A DNA stretch of 53,843 nucleotides from Saccharofermentans sp. (lineage in GTDB: Bacteria; Bacillota; Clostridia; Saccharofermentanales; Saccharofermentanaceae): positions 1 through 53,843 of the forward strand of contig JAEFBA010000007.1 in the NCBI GenBank assembly GCA_016292145.1, in the 5' to 3' direction. Shown one piece after another: positions 8,499 to 17,525 of this stretch; position 1 is the stretch's first letter; each line of letters begins with the position of its first letter. Both the position numbers and the translations under genes were made by a program. Below the pieces are notes generated by a model that saw only the letters and a program-made list of their open reading frames with translations, ran no database searches and was not told the origin of the DNA.

Positions 8499-9248
8499 TT
8501 ATAAAACTTTTTGTAAGAACGCCTGAAGTCTCTCGTTCTGAGGATTTGTAAAGATCTGTTCAGGTGTGTTCTCCTCGATGATTTTACCACAGTCCATAAA
8601 TATAACGCGAGTACCGACTTCACGTGCGAAGCCCATCTCGTGCGTTACACAGACCATGGTCATTCCTGCTTTCGCAAGATTCTTCATAACCTCAAGAACT
8701 TCGCCGACCATCTCAGGGTCCAAAGCACTTGTAGGCTCGTCGAAAAGCATTACCTCAGGTTCCATGGCAAGTGCTCTTACGATGGCAATCCTCTGCTTCT
8801 GTCCGCCTGAGAGCTGCGAAGGATATGCATTAGCGCGGTCTGCCAGACCTACTCTCTCGAGAAGTGATATCGCTTTCTTCTCGGCTTCCTCCTTGGAAAG
8901 ACCGTGGAGCTTCATCGGCGCTATGGTCATATTTCTAAGGATCGTAAGGTGAGGGAAGAGGTTGAAATGCTGGAACACCATTCCCATCTTCTGTCTGAGC
9001 TTATTGATGTCTGTCGAAGGAGCCATGATGTCAGCTCCGTCGAAAGTGATCGTTCCGCCTGTGGGGCGCTCGAGGAGATTAAGAGATCTTAAGAATGTCG
9101 ATTTACCGGAACCTGAAGGGCCGATGACAACGACAACTTCGCCTTTCTTTATATCGGTGGTAACACCGTCCAAGGCCTTGACCTCTCCGTCGTTATAGTA
9201 TTTCTTGAGATCCTTTACGGATATGATTACGTTATTATCAGCGCTCAC
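8499..9248 (-). CDS. glnQ: Polar amino acid ABC transporter ATP-binding protein (GlnQ type)
   Basis: The ATPase subunit of a polar amino acid importer, about 249 residues. It shows Walker [10 protein letters not shown], the Q-loop region [13 protein letters not shown], signature LSGGQKQR, Walker B VMLFDEP with the D-loop SALDP, and the switch His in [10 protein letters not shown] chose GTG 9248 because AAAGGAGG lies ten bases upstream; upstream in-frame codons would begin inside the permease's last codons. It overlaps the permease stop by 11 bases, which suggests translational coupling. The exact amino acid is not determined by this subunit. Confidence 0.9.
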   Translation of the reverse strand: MSADNNVIISVKDLKKYYNDGEVKALDGVTTDIKKGEVVVVIGPSGSGKSTFLRSLNLLERPTGGTITFDGADIMAPSTDINKLRQKMGMVFQHFNLFPHLTILRNMTIAPMKLHGLSKEEAEKKAISLLERVGLADRANAYPSQLSGGQKQRIAIVRALAMEPEVMLFDEPTSALDPEMVGEVLEVMKNLAKAGMTMVCVTHEMGFAREVGTRVIFMDCGKIIEENTPEQIFTNPQNERLQAFLQKVL

Positions 9249-10107
9249 TGTTCTTGAGCCTCCTTTCGAGCAACGATACAAGCCAGCTGAAGAACATTAC
9301 GATCACGAGATAGATGATCGCTACGGCAATGAGAGGCATGAACGCAGAATATGTTCTGGATCTGATGATGTCTCCGCCTTTGGTAAGTTCCTGAAGTCCG
9401 ACATAACCTGATACTGAAGTCTCTTTGATGAGGACGATAAATTCGTTTGCGAGTGCAGGGAGGACTGTCTTAAATGCCTGCGGGATGATGATGAAGGCCA
9501 TTGTCCTTACATAACCGAAACCAAGTGAACGGCCTGCTTCGAACTGGCCCTTGTCGATACTCATGATGCCGCCTCTGATGATCTCGGCAACGTAAGCTCC
9601 GGAGTTGATACCGAATGCAAGAACGGCAACCATGACCTTGTTGTTGGAGGAAGCGAAAATGACGAAGTATATGATCATGAGCTGAACTACTACAGGCGTA
9701 CCTCTGATAACCGTGAGGTAGATGCCGCAGAGCTTATAGAAAAAGTAGAGGACTGCCTTACCGAAGCCGCCCTTAAGCTCTTCTTTCAATGTGTCATAAG
9801 AAGATCTTACGAGTGCGACGATGACACCCAAAACAATACCCAAGAGAACAGCGAAAAATGTAACTTCAAATGTGACGCCAAGACCTTTCAGCAGATAGGT
9901 ATAGCGGTTATCTGTTATGAAATTGTTTTCAAAATCTGAATAGAATGCGCTTGCATAGAACGCATCACGGATATTGCTGATCCATGAAGGGACGTTGTTC
10001 ATGGGCATAAACAGCAAAATATATGCTGCAAGAGCTGCCACTGCGATCACGCCGATCACGATAAGCGTATTTCTGATCTTGGATTTATTAGTCTTTTTTC
10101 CGCTCAT
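9238..10107 (-). CDS. Polar amino acid ABC transporter permease (HisM/GlnP family)
   Basis: A 289-residue permease. A basic N-terminus (KKTNKSK) and one hydrophobic segment are followed by the core of about five helices and the ATPase-contacting EAA region ([20 protein letters not shown]). RGTPVVVQL and [14 protein letters not shown] are typical of the HisM/GlnP family. The predicted importer would be a homodimer of this permease with two GlnQ-type ATPases, since no second permease is present. It follows the binding protein after 128 bases that include a strong hairpin, so it may be made at a lower level. Confidence 0.9.
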   Translation of the reverse strand: MSGKKTNKSKIRNTLIVIGVIAVAALAAYILLFMPMNNVPSWISNIRDAFYASAFYSDFENNFITDNRYTYLLKGLGVTFEVTFFAVLLGIVLGVIVALVRSSYDTLKEELKGGFGKAVLYFFYKLCGIYLTVIRGTPVVVQLMIIYFVIFASSNNKVMVAVLAFGINSGAYVAEIIRGGIMSIDKGQFEAGRSLGFGYVRTMAFIIIPQAFKTVLPALANEFIVLIKETSVSGYVGLQELTKGGDIIRSRTYSAFMPLIAVAIIYLVIVMFFSWLVSLLERRLKNSER

Positions 10108-10156
10108 TTGATGTTCCTCGAATTTTTAAGTGTCGACCCTTAAAAAGTAACTTCAA

Positions 10157-10202
10157 TTATAAATAAGAAAAGAGCGGAAATACAGACCATATTTCCGCTC
10201 TT
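10157..10202 (-). terminator. Terminator between binding protein and permease genes
   Basis: A perfect 13-bp inverted repeat (AAGAGCGGAAATA with TATTTCCGCTCTT, seven-base loop, 10170-10202). On the minus strand it is followed by a T-rich run (TTTCTTATTTAT). It sits between the binding protein stop and the permease start, where a partial terminator gives excess binding protein over membrane subunits, a common arrangement in ABC importers. Confidence 0.75.
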
Positions 10203-10235
10203 TAGATTGTTTTCCTTAGATTTAAGTAACTAAGA

Positions 10236-11066
10236 TTACTTGTTTGCTGCAGCAACGAATGCCTTTGCAGGCTCGTTGTCGATAACAACTGCATCGATCT
10301 TGCCGGACTGGAGAGCGATTACAGCATCGTTACCCTTTGCGAAACGCTCAACTCTGTCTTCACCTACACCGCCGTCTTCAACGGAAGAAGACATGTAGAT
10401 GTCGCCTGTTGTACCTGTCTGAACGCCAACCTTGTAGTTGCCTGCAAGAAGCTTATCTACGTCAGTGATCTCGGAACCTTCAACAACGATTACGGACTGA
10501 ACGCCTGTAGCATAAGGTGTGGAGAAGTTAACGGACTTAAGTCTGTCTTCTGTAACTGTCATGCCTGCGCATCCGATGTCATACTTGCCTGCCTGAACGC
10601 CTGCGATGATGGAATCGAACTCAACGTCCTCGATAACGAGCTCAAGACCGAGCTTGTCAGCTACTGCCTTAGCGATCTCAGGGTCGATACCTACGATAGC
10701 ATCACCTTCGTGATACTCATAAGGCTGGAAGTAAGCGTTTGTAGCCATGATGAGCTTGCCTTCCTGAATGGTTGAGAAATCAGGATATTCGCCCTTTACG
10801 GATTCCTTCTTCTCTACTGTCTTACCGGAAGGAATGTACTTCTCGATGATGGAAGGAATTGTGCCGTCTTCTGTAAGTTCCTTAAGAGCCTGATCGATAG
10901 CTGCCTTGAGGCCTTCATTCTCTTTGTTGATTGCCATAGCGTAATCTTCTACTGCGTAAGCAGTGTCAAGGATCTTGAGGTTCTTCTTAGCCTGGCCGCA
11001 GGATGTCATTCCGAGCAAAAGAGCTGCAGAAAGGAAAGCTGCTGCGATTCTGTTAAGTGTCTTCAT
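10236..11066 (-). CDS. Amino acid ABC transporter binding lipoprotein, apparently circularly permuted
   Basis: A 276-residue family-3 solute-binding protein. Residues 1-23 are a lipoprotein signal (lipobox GMTSC, Cys23). Residues 29-78 (from LKILDTAYAVEDY to IIEKYI) match what is normally the C-terminal end of such proteins. A linker (79-101) follows, and residues 102-276 are the normal start and middle (GKLIMATN, PPYEY-like QPYEYHEG, CAGMTVTEDR, VGVQTGTTG, ending AVVIDNEPAKAFVAA). The usual final segment is missing from the C-terminus, so the domain order is rotated. Expected ligand residues survive: Arg in VTEDR (about 175) and Asp in VIDNEP (about 263). It should deliver a polar amino acid to the permease downstream. 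The start has AAAGGAG upstream. Confidence 0.88.
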   Translation of the reverse strand: MKTLNRIAAAFLSAALLLGMTSCGQAKKNLKILDTAYAVEDYAMAINKENEGLKAAIDQALKELTEDGTIPSIIEKYIPSGKTVEKKESVKGEYPDFSTIQEGKLIMATNAYFQPYEYHEGDAIVGIDPEIAKAVADKLGLELVIEDVEFDSIIAGVQAGKYDIGCAGMTVTEDRLKSVNFSTPYATGVQSVIVVEGSEITDVDKLLAGNYKVGVQTGTTGDIYMSSSVEDGGVGEDRVERFAKGNDAVIALQSGKIDAVVIDNEPAKAFVAAANK

Positions 11067-11165
11067 AACAATCTCCTTTTGTTATAGTTTGGATATCGGT
11101 ATCTTACGCTATGAAAGGCTGCAAGGTATATGCACAAAAACCCTAAAATTTGTGTATTCTTTCCT

Positions 11166-11194
11166 TTGCTTATTAGTATTTTCTTAAATATAAT
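11166..11194 (+). promoter_or_regulatory. Sigma-70-type promoter
   Basis: TTGCTT at 11166-11171, a 17-base spacer and a perfect TATAAT at 11189-11194, 39 bases before the saccharopine-dehydrogenase-like gene, which has GGGGGA as ribosome site. Confidence 0.7.
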
Positions 11195-11232
11195 TATTTT
11201 AGATTTAGGGAAAGGTCTTTGGGGGATGGTCT

Positions 11233-12504
11233 ATGAAGAGGATATTGATTCTCGGATGCAATGAGCTGACCAAGCGTTTGCTCATTGAACTTTGTAAATA
11301 TCAGTCCTACGTATCAGGTATTTGTCTTGCTTCGCGCAAGAAGGAAGAATGTGATGAGCTCAGAGAGCTCGCTTTAAGCATGGGTGTCAGAGTTACCACT
11401 GCAGGTATCGACATGAATAATGTTGAGGCTGCCATGATGATGGTAAGGATCTTTGCGCCCGATATGGTCGTTAATCTTCTCCCGCCGGATCTCTCGCTTT
11501 CGGCGATGGATCTCGCCATAAAGGCGAAGGCAGATTATATCGACTGTGCACTTTACGGTGTGCCGGAATTCCCGTCACCCATCTCGCTTCTTTCCAAGCA
11601 GTTCGAGAAGTTCATCGAATTCCAGAATAACTGCAATACCGCTGTCTGCGGCGCAGGCCTTGTCCCGGGCGTTGCAAACACGATCATAAGACATGCCGGT
11701 CTTTATCATTTCAAGAAGATCGACAGCATCGATATCGTCTCAGTTTCCGGCGAACAGAAAGAAAATGTTAAGGGCAAGAAGAAGGATATCGATACCAATC
11801 TTTATTCGGAGGACATCAAGCCGCCGCTTATTCCTATCAAGAAAGCGACCAACGACAGAAAGGTCTTCTATATTGAGAAGGGCAAGGTCGTCGAGGCAGA
11901 TCCTCTGTCCATTGAGGGCAAGTCGGATGCCGGAACCAAGGTGTTCTTATCTTCCAGCCCCATGCTCACGGACCTTCTTAAGGAGTTCCCTGATGCTATC
12001 AGCGTAAGATATTTCAAGCTTGGCAAAAAGCCGCCCAAGGAACATATACCTCCCCAGAAGAAGATCGATTTCCTCCAGGAGATGGGTCTGCTCTCCAACA
12101 TTCCCGTTAAGGTTAATAATGTCGAGGTAGCTCCGATCGATCTCATCGCTGCCATGCTTCCTAAGCAGGCAGATATCGAACTCGAGAAGGATGAGGATGA
12201 GAAGGCTAAGGGCATGGCATCTTTCGAGATCTATATCACAGGCCAGAGCAAGAGAGATGACAAAGAGATCACCAAGTCTTACATCATCAAGGGCGATAAC
12301 GACGAGTGCTATGAGAAGAACTACAACAATGCTTTCGATTATTTGAAGGGTTCTGCTCTTATTGCAGGAGTCAAGCTCATGTGCAAGGACAAATGGAAGA
12401 AGCCCGGCGTATTCACTCCGGCTGCATTTGACTGCAATTCCTACTATGAAGCCTTTGTCATGGAAGGAATAGAAATCAAAGAAGGCGAAGGTAAGCGCTT
12501 CTGA
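11233..12504 (+). CDS. Saccharopine dehydrogenase-family oxidoreductase
   Basis: A 423-residue protein with an N-terminal Rossmann fold (ILILGCNELTKRLL, where the usual Gly-rich loop is less conserved) and the family layout: NAD(P)-binding part to about 130, with APDMVVNLLPPD and YIDCALYGVPEF, then the catalytic/dimer domain starting near CGAGLVPGVANTI. This matches saccharopine dehydrogenase, LYS9-like and carboxynorspermidine-synthase-like enzymes, which couple an amino acid and a carbonyl compound reductively or reverse the reaction. Bacteria often use them outside lysine metabolism, so the substrate is open. The GGEF-type cyclase gene follows after 38 bases and may share the transcript. 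Confidence 0.7.
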   Translation: MKRILILGCNELTKRLLIELCKYQSYVSGICLASRKKEECDELRELALSMGVRVTTAGIDMNNVEAAMMMVRIFAPDMVVNLLPPDLSLSAMDLAIKAKADYIDCALYGVPEFPSPISLLSKQFEKFIEFQNNCNTAVCGAGLVPGVANTIIRHAGLYHFKKIDSIDIVSVSGEQKENVKGKKKDIDTNLYSEDIKPPLIPIKKATNDRKVFYIEKGKVVEADPLSIEGKSDAGTKVFLSSSPMLTDLLKEFPDAISVRYFKLGKKPPKEHIPPQKKIDFLQEMGLLSNIPVKVNNVEVAPIDLIAAMLPKQADIELEKDEDEKAKGMASFEIYITGQSKRDDKEITKSYIIKGDNDECYEKNYNNAFDYLKGSALIAGVKLMCKDKWKKPGVFTPAAFDCNSYYEAFVMEGIEIKEGEGKRF

Positions 12505-12542
12505 GAGCGCTTATAAATAAATCAGAACTTTAGGAGAAGTAA

Positions 12543-13481
12543 ATGGTAGATTCTAGTTTATGGAAAGACATGCAGATCAACGACAAGCTCGTAATTGACA
12601 CGATCCGGAAAGACGGTAAGGACACCATTTATTTCAAAGATAAGGATTCAAGATTCATTTGGAATAACACAATGCACGCTAAGCAGTTCGGCTTGGATGA
12701 TCCCAATGCGCTCATCGGAAAGACCGACAGGGACTTCTTCCCGGCTGAATTTGCGGACAAGGCAAGACAGCTCGAGCTGGAGATCATGAGGACCGGCAAG
12801 CCTGTCCTGAATTATGAAGAGGCGCTCCCTCTTGATGAAGACAACATAAAGTACTACAGTGCATCCAAATATCCTCTGTACGACAAGAATAATGAGATCG
12901 TCGGCACATGGGGTATCAGCAGAGACATCACCGAGATGAAGAATCTGGAGCTCGAACTTGAGCGTTCCTATCACAAGATGGAACTCCTTGCCAGAGTAGA
13001 TGACTTAAGCGGTCTTTATAACAGACGCTACTTCTACGAGACGCTCGAAAAGTATGCAAGCCTCTATGAGAAGAGATCTGACGGCAGCACATTCGCTCTC
13101 CTTGTCATCGATGTCGATGACATGACGCACATCAATGACCAGTATGGCCAGCAGAACGGCGATATCGTATTAAGAAGCATTGCCGAGCAGTGCATGGCTA
13201 ATGTCAGAACCGAAGATACCTGCTTCCGCACAGGCGGTGACGAATTCGCGATAGTCCTTCTCGATATAGAGAAGATCACGGCTGTCGGAATGGCTAAAAA
13301 GCTTGTCGAAAATATCGCAGGCGAGCCTGTTATCCTTGACGGCAAGCGTGAAAGCGTAACTATCTCGGCAGGTCTTGCGATGTTCGATAATTCTGAGCCT
13401 GATCTGTCCGACCTGCTCTCCAGAGCTGAAAGAAAGCTCAACAAGTCAAAGAGAGAAGGAAAGAACAAGATGTCGTTCTGA
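12543..13481 (+). CDS. PAS-GGDEF diguanylate cyclase
   Basis: A 312-residue cytoplasmic signalling protein. A PAS domain spans about 20-130 (FKDKDSRFIWNN to GTWGISRDIT), a short coiled coil about 132-150, and a GGDEF domain about 150-310 (DDLSGLYNRRYF, LLVIDVDDM). The active-site motif is intact (GGDEF at 231-235). The product-inhibition site is also present: RTED at 222-225, five residues before GGDEF. It should make cyclic di-GMP in response to a ligand or redox signal sensed by the PAS domain. AGGAG precedes the start, and a strong terminator follows. Confidence 0.92.
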   Translation: MVDSSLWKDMQINDKLVIDTIRKDGKDTIYFKDKDSRFIWNNTMHAKQFGLDDPNALIGKTDRDFFPAEFADKARQLELEIMRTGKPVLNYEEALPLDEDNIKYYSASKYPLYDKNNEIVGTWGISRDITEMKNLELELERSYHKMELLARVDDLSGLYNRRYFYETLEKYASLYEKRSDGSTFALLVIDVDDMTHINDQYGQQNGDIVLRSIAEQCMANVRTEDTCFRTGGDEFAIVLLDIEKITAVGMAKKLVENIAGEPVILDGKRESVTISAGLAMFDNSEPDLSDLLSRAERKLNKSKREGKNKMSF

Positions 13482-13511
13482 TCTGAGATCGACAGTGATT
13501 TAAGAGTTCAT

Positions 13512-13539
13512 GGCCGGGAGATATCCCGGCCTTGCTTTT
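13512..13539 (+). terminator. Rho-independent terminator
   Basis: GGCCGGGA, a GATA loop and TCCCGGCC form a perfect 8-bp stem followed by TTGCTTTT, 30 bases after the diguanylate cyclase stop. Confidence 0.85.
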
Positions 13540-13631
13540 GGGTGTGGTACGGAAGAACGGTTGTTTAAGCAAGGCCGGATTATTCCCTTTACGGAGAAAA
13601 AACGGATTTTGGGTATGCTGTCTTTGGTCGG

Positions 13632-13922
13632 TTACGCGGCACCCTTATCCTTAAGATAGACATGGTCGTTATTGATATATGTATGGGCAGTGATGACTGC
13701 CGGCTTGTTAACACGCTTGATGGGAGTTACACGGACAGAAGAGGGAATACCTGTCCTGACTGTTCTGGAGAGTGAAGCTCTGACAGGCGCCTTGGAAGGA
13801 GCGGGAGCAGAAGCTTCCCTGATCTCATCATCGACATCCTTCCAGTAATCAATGCAGGAAGTTGCAGCCTTGATAGTTACGAGAATAAAGAAAAAGAAGA
13901 TAAGCATATCGAGTGGTGACAT
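13632..13922 (-). CDS. Small single-pass membrane protein, unknown
   Basis: A 96-residue protein. The N-terminus is a membrane helix (MLIFFFFILVTIKAA), followed by an acidic stretch (DVDDEIREA), an Ala/Pro/Ser linker and a basic C-terminal half (SLSRTVRTG, TPIKRVNK). I chose ATG 13922 because GGAGG lies eight bases upstream; an in-frame TTG at 13937 would put GGAGG inside the coding region. I do not recognise a family. It stands alone, opposite in strand to the cyclase gene. Confidence 0.6.
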   Translation of the reverse strand: MSPLDMLIFFFFILVTIKAATSCIDYWKDVDDEIREASAPAPSKAPVRASLSRTVRTGIPSSVRVTPIKRVNKPAVITAHTYINNDHVYLKDKGAA

Positions 13923-14042
13923 AAGTAATTCCTCCAAAAAAGTTCAAATGTTCTTTCTTGGAGGTACTATACCACGTGTTAAGTTCGAATAATGGGACTA
14001 AAACGGCAATTTAGCCAAAAACGAACAAAAATTTGCTTGTGC

Positions 14043-15878
14043 TCAGTTTCCGAGTCTGGATGCTCCGATCCTGTCGGCACCGTTTGCAATCATTTCCTTT
14101 GCAGCATCCTCAGTCCTGATGCCGCCTGCGGCCTTGATCCTGACTTCCGGGTCTACGTTCTTCTTCATGAGAACGATATCTTCGACCTTGGCTCCGGCGC
14201 TGCCAAAGCCCGTGGATGTCTTGATAAAATCTGCCTTTGCATCGCTTACGATCCTGCAGAGGCGGATCTTCTCGTCTTCCGTAAGATCACATGTCTCAAT
14301 GATCACCTTAAGGATGGCGCCTTTGGAGTGAACGGCTTCAGCGATGAGCTTTATCTCTTCATACACTTCGTCATATCTGCCGGCCTTAACAAAGCCGATG
14401 TTGATCACCATGTCGATCTCGGAAGCGCCGTTGTCACAGGCTTCTTTTGCTTCATATACCTTGGAGCCTGTTGTCGAATAGCCGTTAGGAAAACCTATGA
14501 CCGTACATACTGCTACCCTGCCTTGAGAGAAGCGTACCGCGTCCTTTACATAGCAGGGAGGGATGCAGACGGATGCTGTCTTAAGGGCAGAAGCTCTCTC
14601 GATGAGGTCTTTTATGTCATCGGTTGTGGCTACGGTCTTAAGGTTTGTAAGATCGACATAGCTCATGATGTTCTCAGGATCAGGCCTGTTCGTATTGGCT
14701 TCCGGAACGAAGTCGTGCTTATAGTCTGCTGACATAAGGCTTGTCAGCACGATGCCGGCAATATTGTTGAATCCCGTGAGCTCGCCCATGTTGTTCGGAA
14801 CACGGTATCCGGCGCCGTAGATCAGGAGAGGGATGCATTCCCTTGAATGGTCTGTTGAAGCGGTTGAGGGATCGCAGCCGTGATCTGCAGTGATCATGAG
14901 AAGGTCATCGTCTCTTAACTTGCTTAAGATCGTGCCCAGCGCATCATCGAACTCATGCATGGCGGTGTTGTAGCCTTCGATATCGTTCCTGTGGCCGTAC
15001 TTCATGTCGAAATCGACGAGATTTATGAAGCAGAGACCGTTAAAGTCACGGTCCATCATCTCTATTGTCTTGTTGATACCGTCAGTATTGCCCTTGGTGG
15101 GATTGGATTCCGTAAGGCCCCTTCCTGCGAAGAGGTCGTATATCTTACCGACCGAGATCACATCATAGCCTTCACTCTTTAAGAGGTCGAGCATGGTTGA
15201 AGACGGAGCGGCAAGAGAGAAATCATGGCGGTTAGCAGTCCTTGTGAAGCTCCCGGGCTCTCCGACAAAGGGTCTTGCTATGACTCTTCCGACCGCATGA
15301 TCACCGCTCATTACTTCACGTGCCTTCTGACATACATCGTAAAGCTCTTCCAAAGGAACAACTTCCTCGTGAGCTGCGATCTGGAGAACGCTGTCAGCTG
15401 ATGTATAGATGATGAGCTTGCCTGTCTTTATGTGTTCCTCGCCGTAATCGCGGATGACATCAGTGCCGCTGTAAGGCTTATTGCAGAGGAATTCTTTGCC
15501 GGTAGCCTTTTCGAGCGCGCGCATGACATCTTCAGGGAAGCCGTCCGGATAAGTGGGCTGGGCCTTGTCTGAAATGATTCCTGCGATCTCCCAGTGTCCT
15601 ATAGTGGAATCCTTGCCTGCCGAGACCTCGCGTACCCTTGCATAAGAACCGATGGGTGAGGGAATGAATGCCTGGGCATCTTTATATGCTTTTATACGTG
15701 GGTCGTTTTCGCCGTCGATCGCGAGAAGTCCCATTTTCGCAAGATTCGGAAAAGCATCGTTGGAGTATGAGAGCACAGCGGCAAGGGTGTTGCTGCCTTC
15801 ATCACCGAACTTTGCGGCATCAGGTGCGCCGCCTATTCCGAAACTGTCCAGAACTATAAGAAAAACACGTTTAGCCAT
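14043..15878 (-). CDS. deoB/deoC: Phosphopentomutase-deoxyribose-phosphate aldolase fusion (DeoB-DeoC)
   Basis: One 611-residue frame encodes two consecutive enzymes. Residues 1 to about 395 are phosphopentomutase: VLDSFGIGGAPDA with metal ligand Asp11, GKDSTIGHWE, DFDMKYGHRND, and TADHGCDP...TDHSRE with the second-site ligands. Residues about 405-611 are deoxyribose-phosphate aldolase: AVCTVIGFPNG, EIDMVINIG (Asp489), FIKTSTGF with the Schiff-base Lys553, and IKAAGGIRT with Lys582. DeoB turns deoxyribose-1-phosphate into the 5-phosphate, and DeoC splits that into glyceraldehyde-3-phosphate and acetaldehyde. The usual DeoC N-terminus (DHTLLKP) is degenerate (VDLTNLKTV). It follows a small lipoprotein gene by 42 bases on the same strand. 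No nucleoside phosphorylase is nearby. Confidence 0.93.
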   Translation of the reverse strand: MAKRVFLIVLDSFGIGGAPDAAKFGDEGSNTLAAVLSYSNDAFPNLAKMGLLAIDGENDPRIKAYKDAQAFIPSPIGSYARVREVSAGKDSTIGHWEIAGIISDKAQPTYPDGFPEDVMRALEKATGKEFLCNKPYSGTDVIRDYGEEHIKTGKLIIYTSADSVLQIAAHEEVVPLEELYDVCQKAREVMSGDHAVGRVIARPFVGEPGSFTRTANRHDFSLAAPSSTMLDLLKSEGYDVISVGKIYDLFAGRGLTESNPTKGNTDGINKTIEMMDRDFNGLCFINLVDFDMKYGHRNDIEGYNTAMHEFDDALGTILSKLRDDDLLMITADHGCDPSTASTDHSRECIPLLIYGAGYRVPNNMGELTGFNNIAGIVLTSLMSADYKHDFVPEANTNRPDPENIMSYVDLTNLKTVATTDDIKDLIERASALKTASVCIPPCYVKDAVRFSQGRVAVCTVIGFPNGYSTTGSKVYEAKEACDNGASEIDMVINIGFVKAGRYDEVYEEIKLIAEAVHSKGAILKVIIETCDLTEDEKIRLCRIVSDAKADFIKTSTGFGSAGAKVEDIVLMKKNVDPEVRIKAAGGIRTEDAAKEMIANGADRIGASRLGN

Positions 15879-15920
15879 ATTAAATCTCCATATCTAAATT
15901 ATTGATCATTATAAAACAAT

Positions 15921-16289
15921 TCAGCTGACTACATCGCCTTCCAGATAAAATGTCGGAGCATTATGGGCGTCGATGCCTGTTATAACAAAAGTTACGGTCT
16001 GTCCCTTGATCACATCGGTCCCGGAACCTTCGTTAGGACATACATAGACCTTTACCGACCAAAGCTCGCTGTTGCGGACATAGAACGTTCTGCTTGCTCC
16101 GGGTGCATGTCCGCAGTCCATAGTTGCCGTAACGGATACGGTCTTGCCGATTACGTTATGCCCCTTCTTGTAAGCTGTGACCGCCCGGATCGGACTCGAA
16201 TAGTCAGTATCAGACCCGCATCCCGAGACAGAGACTGTGAGCGCGAAAAGCATGGTGACTGCAAGAATTAAAGATAAGACTTTACGCAT
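15921..16289 (-). CDS. Small lipoprotein with OB-fold-like domain
   Basis: A 122-residue lipoprotein. Residues 1-24 are a signal with lipobox VSGC. The remainder is beta-rich with VIGKTVSVTATMD and KGQTVTFVITGI, a pattern like the tRNA_anti-like/OB-fold lipoprotein family. It has two further Cys (near MDCGH and YVCPNE). I chose ATG 16289, with GGAG about ten bases upstream. The longer open frame reaching 16718 is only the antisense of the helicase gene. It precedes deoB-deoC by 42 bases and may be co-transcribed; no functional link is evident. Confidence 0.75.
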   Translation of the reverse strand: MRKVLSLILAVTMLFALTVSVSGCGSDTDYSSPIRAVTAYKKGHNVIGKTVSVTATMDCGHAPGASRTFYVRNSELWSVKVYVCPNEGSGTDVIKGQTVTFVITGIDAHNAPTFYLEGDVVS

Positions 16290-16377
16290 AAAGGATGCTC
16301 CATATTTTAATGTAATATTATCATAATCCGTTTTCTGTGATATAGTTGGCAGGATATATTTAAATGAGTTGGTGGAT

Positions 16378-17496
16378 ATGAGCGAAGAGATAACATTTGC
16401 AGAACTTGACCTGTCACCCGAGGTAATGGACTCGCTGAAGAAGATGGGCGTAAAGAGGCCTACGACGATACAGCAGAAGGCCATTCCTCTTATGATGGAC
16501 AACATAAGTGTCATTGCCAAGGCGCCTACGGGCACGGGCAAGACATTTGCTTTCGGCATTCCGATCCTTGAATATCTCAATATGGATTCCAAGTTTATCC
16601 AGGCGCTCATCCTCTGCCCTACAAGAGAGCTTGCCCTGCAGATATCGACGGAGCTTAAGAGTCTTGCCAAATATATCAAGGGATTCAGGGTCACAGCCCT
16701 GATCGGAGGCCAGAGCATGCGCCTTCAGACTGAGAGGATCCAGAAGAATCCTCAGGTCGTGGTAGCTACTCCTGGCCGCCTTATCGATATGGTCGGAAGA
16801 AAGCTCGTTGATATCTCACAGATATATACGCTCGTTCTGGATGAAGCCGATGAGATGCTTAAGATGGGCTTTATCAACGATATCAGGAAAGTCATGGCGC
16901 TTACTCCGAAGGATAAGCAGATAGCTTTATTCTCCGCCACTATGCCCAGAGAGATCCAGAACATCACATGGGAATTCATGTCAGATGCTGCCGAGATCGA
17001 TGTCATGCCCAAGGCTGAAGACCATCCTGACATAGACCAGTATATCGTCGAGTGCCCTGAGAAGGATAAGCTTCAGGCGATCATAAGGATCATGGCAAAG
17101 GAAGACTTAAGGAAGACGATCGTCTTCTGCAATACGAAGTCTACGACTTCAAAGGTCGGCGAGATGCTCACACACGCAGGCGTATCCGCGAAGGTGCTTC
17201 ACGGGGATATCGGTCAGGGCACGAGAAACAAGGTAATGGACCAGTACAGGGCAGATAAGTTCGATGTGCTTGTTGCGACTGACGTAGTTGCCAGAGGAAT
17301 CGACGTCGATGATATCGAAGCGATCTTCAATTACGACATCCCGAAGGAGAATGAACTCTATCTTCACAGGATCGGCCGTACTGCGCGTGCAGGCAAGTCG
17401 GGCAAGGCTTTCTCGCTCGTTGCATATCTTGACCGTCCCAGGATGGAAGAGATAATCAGGTACACGAAGACAGATCCCAAACCGTACGAGATCTGA
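16378..17496 (+). CDS. DEAD-box ATP-dependent RNA helicase
   Basis: A 372-residue helicase core with all main motifs: Q motif (KRPTTIQQKAIP), motif I APTGTGKT, PTRELA, GGQ, TPGR, DEAD in VLDEADEML, SAT, then IVFCNTK, HGDIGQ, ATDVVARGIDV and HRIGRTARAG. It lacks the long C-terminal extension of DeaD or CshA, so it is a minimal helicase for remodelling RNA. The start is uncertain: ATG 16378 has only GGTGG two bases upstream, but the five-codon frame ATG 16364 to TGA 16381 (MSWWI) overlaps it as ATGA and has AGGA upstream, so coupling is possible. TTG 16369 is an alternative. Confidence 0.93.
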   Translation: MSEEITFAELDLSPEVMDSLKKMGVKRPTTIQQKAIPLMMDNISVIAKAPTGTGKTFAFGIPILEYLNMDSKFIQALILCPTRELALQISTELKSLAKYIKGFRVTALIGGQSMRLQTERIQKNPQVVVATPGRLIDMVGRKLVDISQIYTLVLDEADEMLKMGFINDIRKVMALTPKDKQIALFSATMPREIQNITWEFMSDAAEIDVMPKAEDHPDIDQYIVECPEKDKLQAIIRIMAKEDLRKTIVFCNTKSTTSKVGEMLTHAGVSAKVLHGDIGQGTRNKVMDQYRADKFDVLVATDVVARGIDVDDIEAIFNYDIPKENELYLHRIGRTARAGKSGKAFSLVAYLDRPRMEEIIRYTKTDPKPYEI

Positions 17497-17525
17497 AAGA
17501 TCCTGTAATTATCTGATCATTTGAA

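Noticed and set aside
16290..16718. N-terminal extension of the small lipoprotein to 16718
   Set aside because: The extension is antisense to the helicase and would bury the signal peptide at residue 144.
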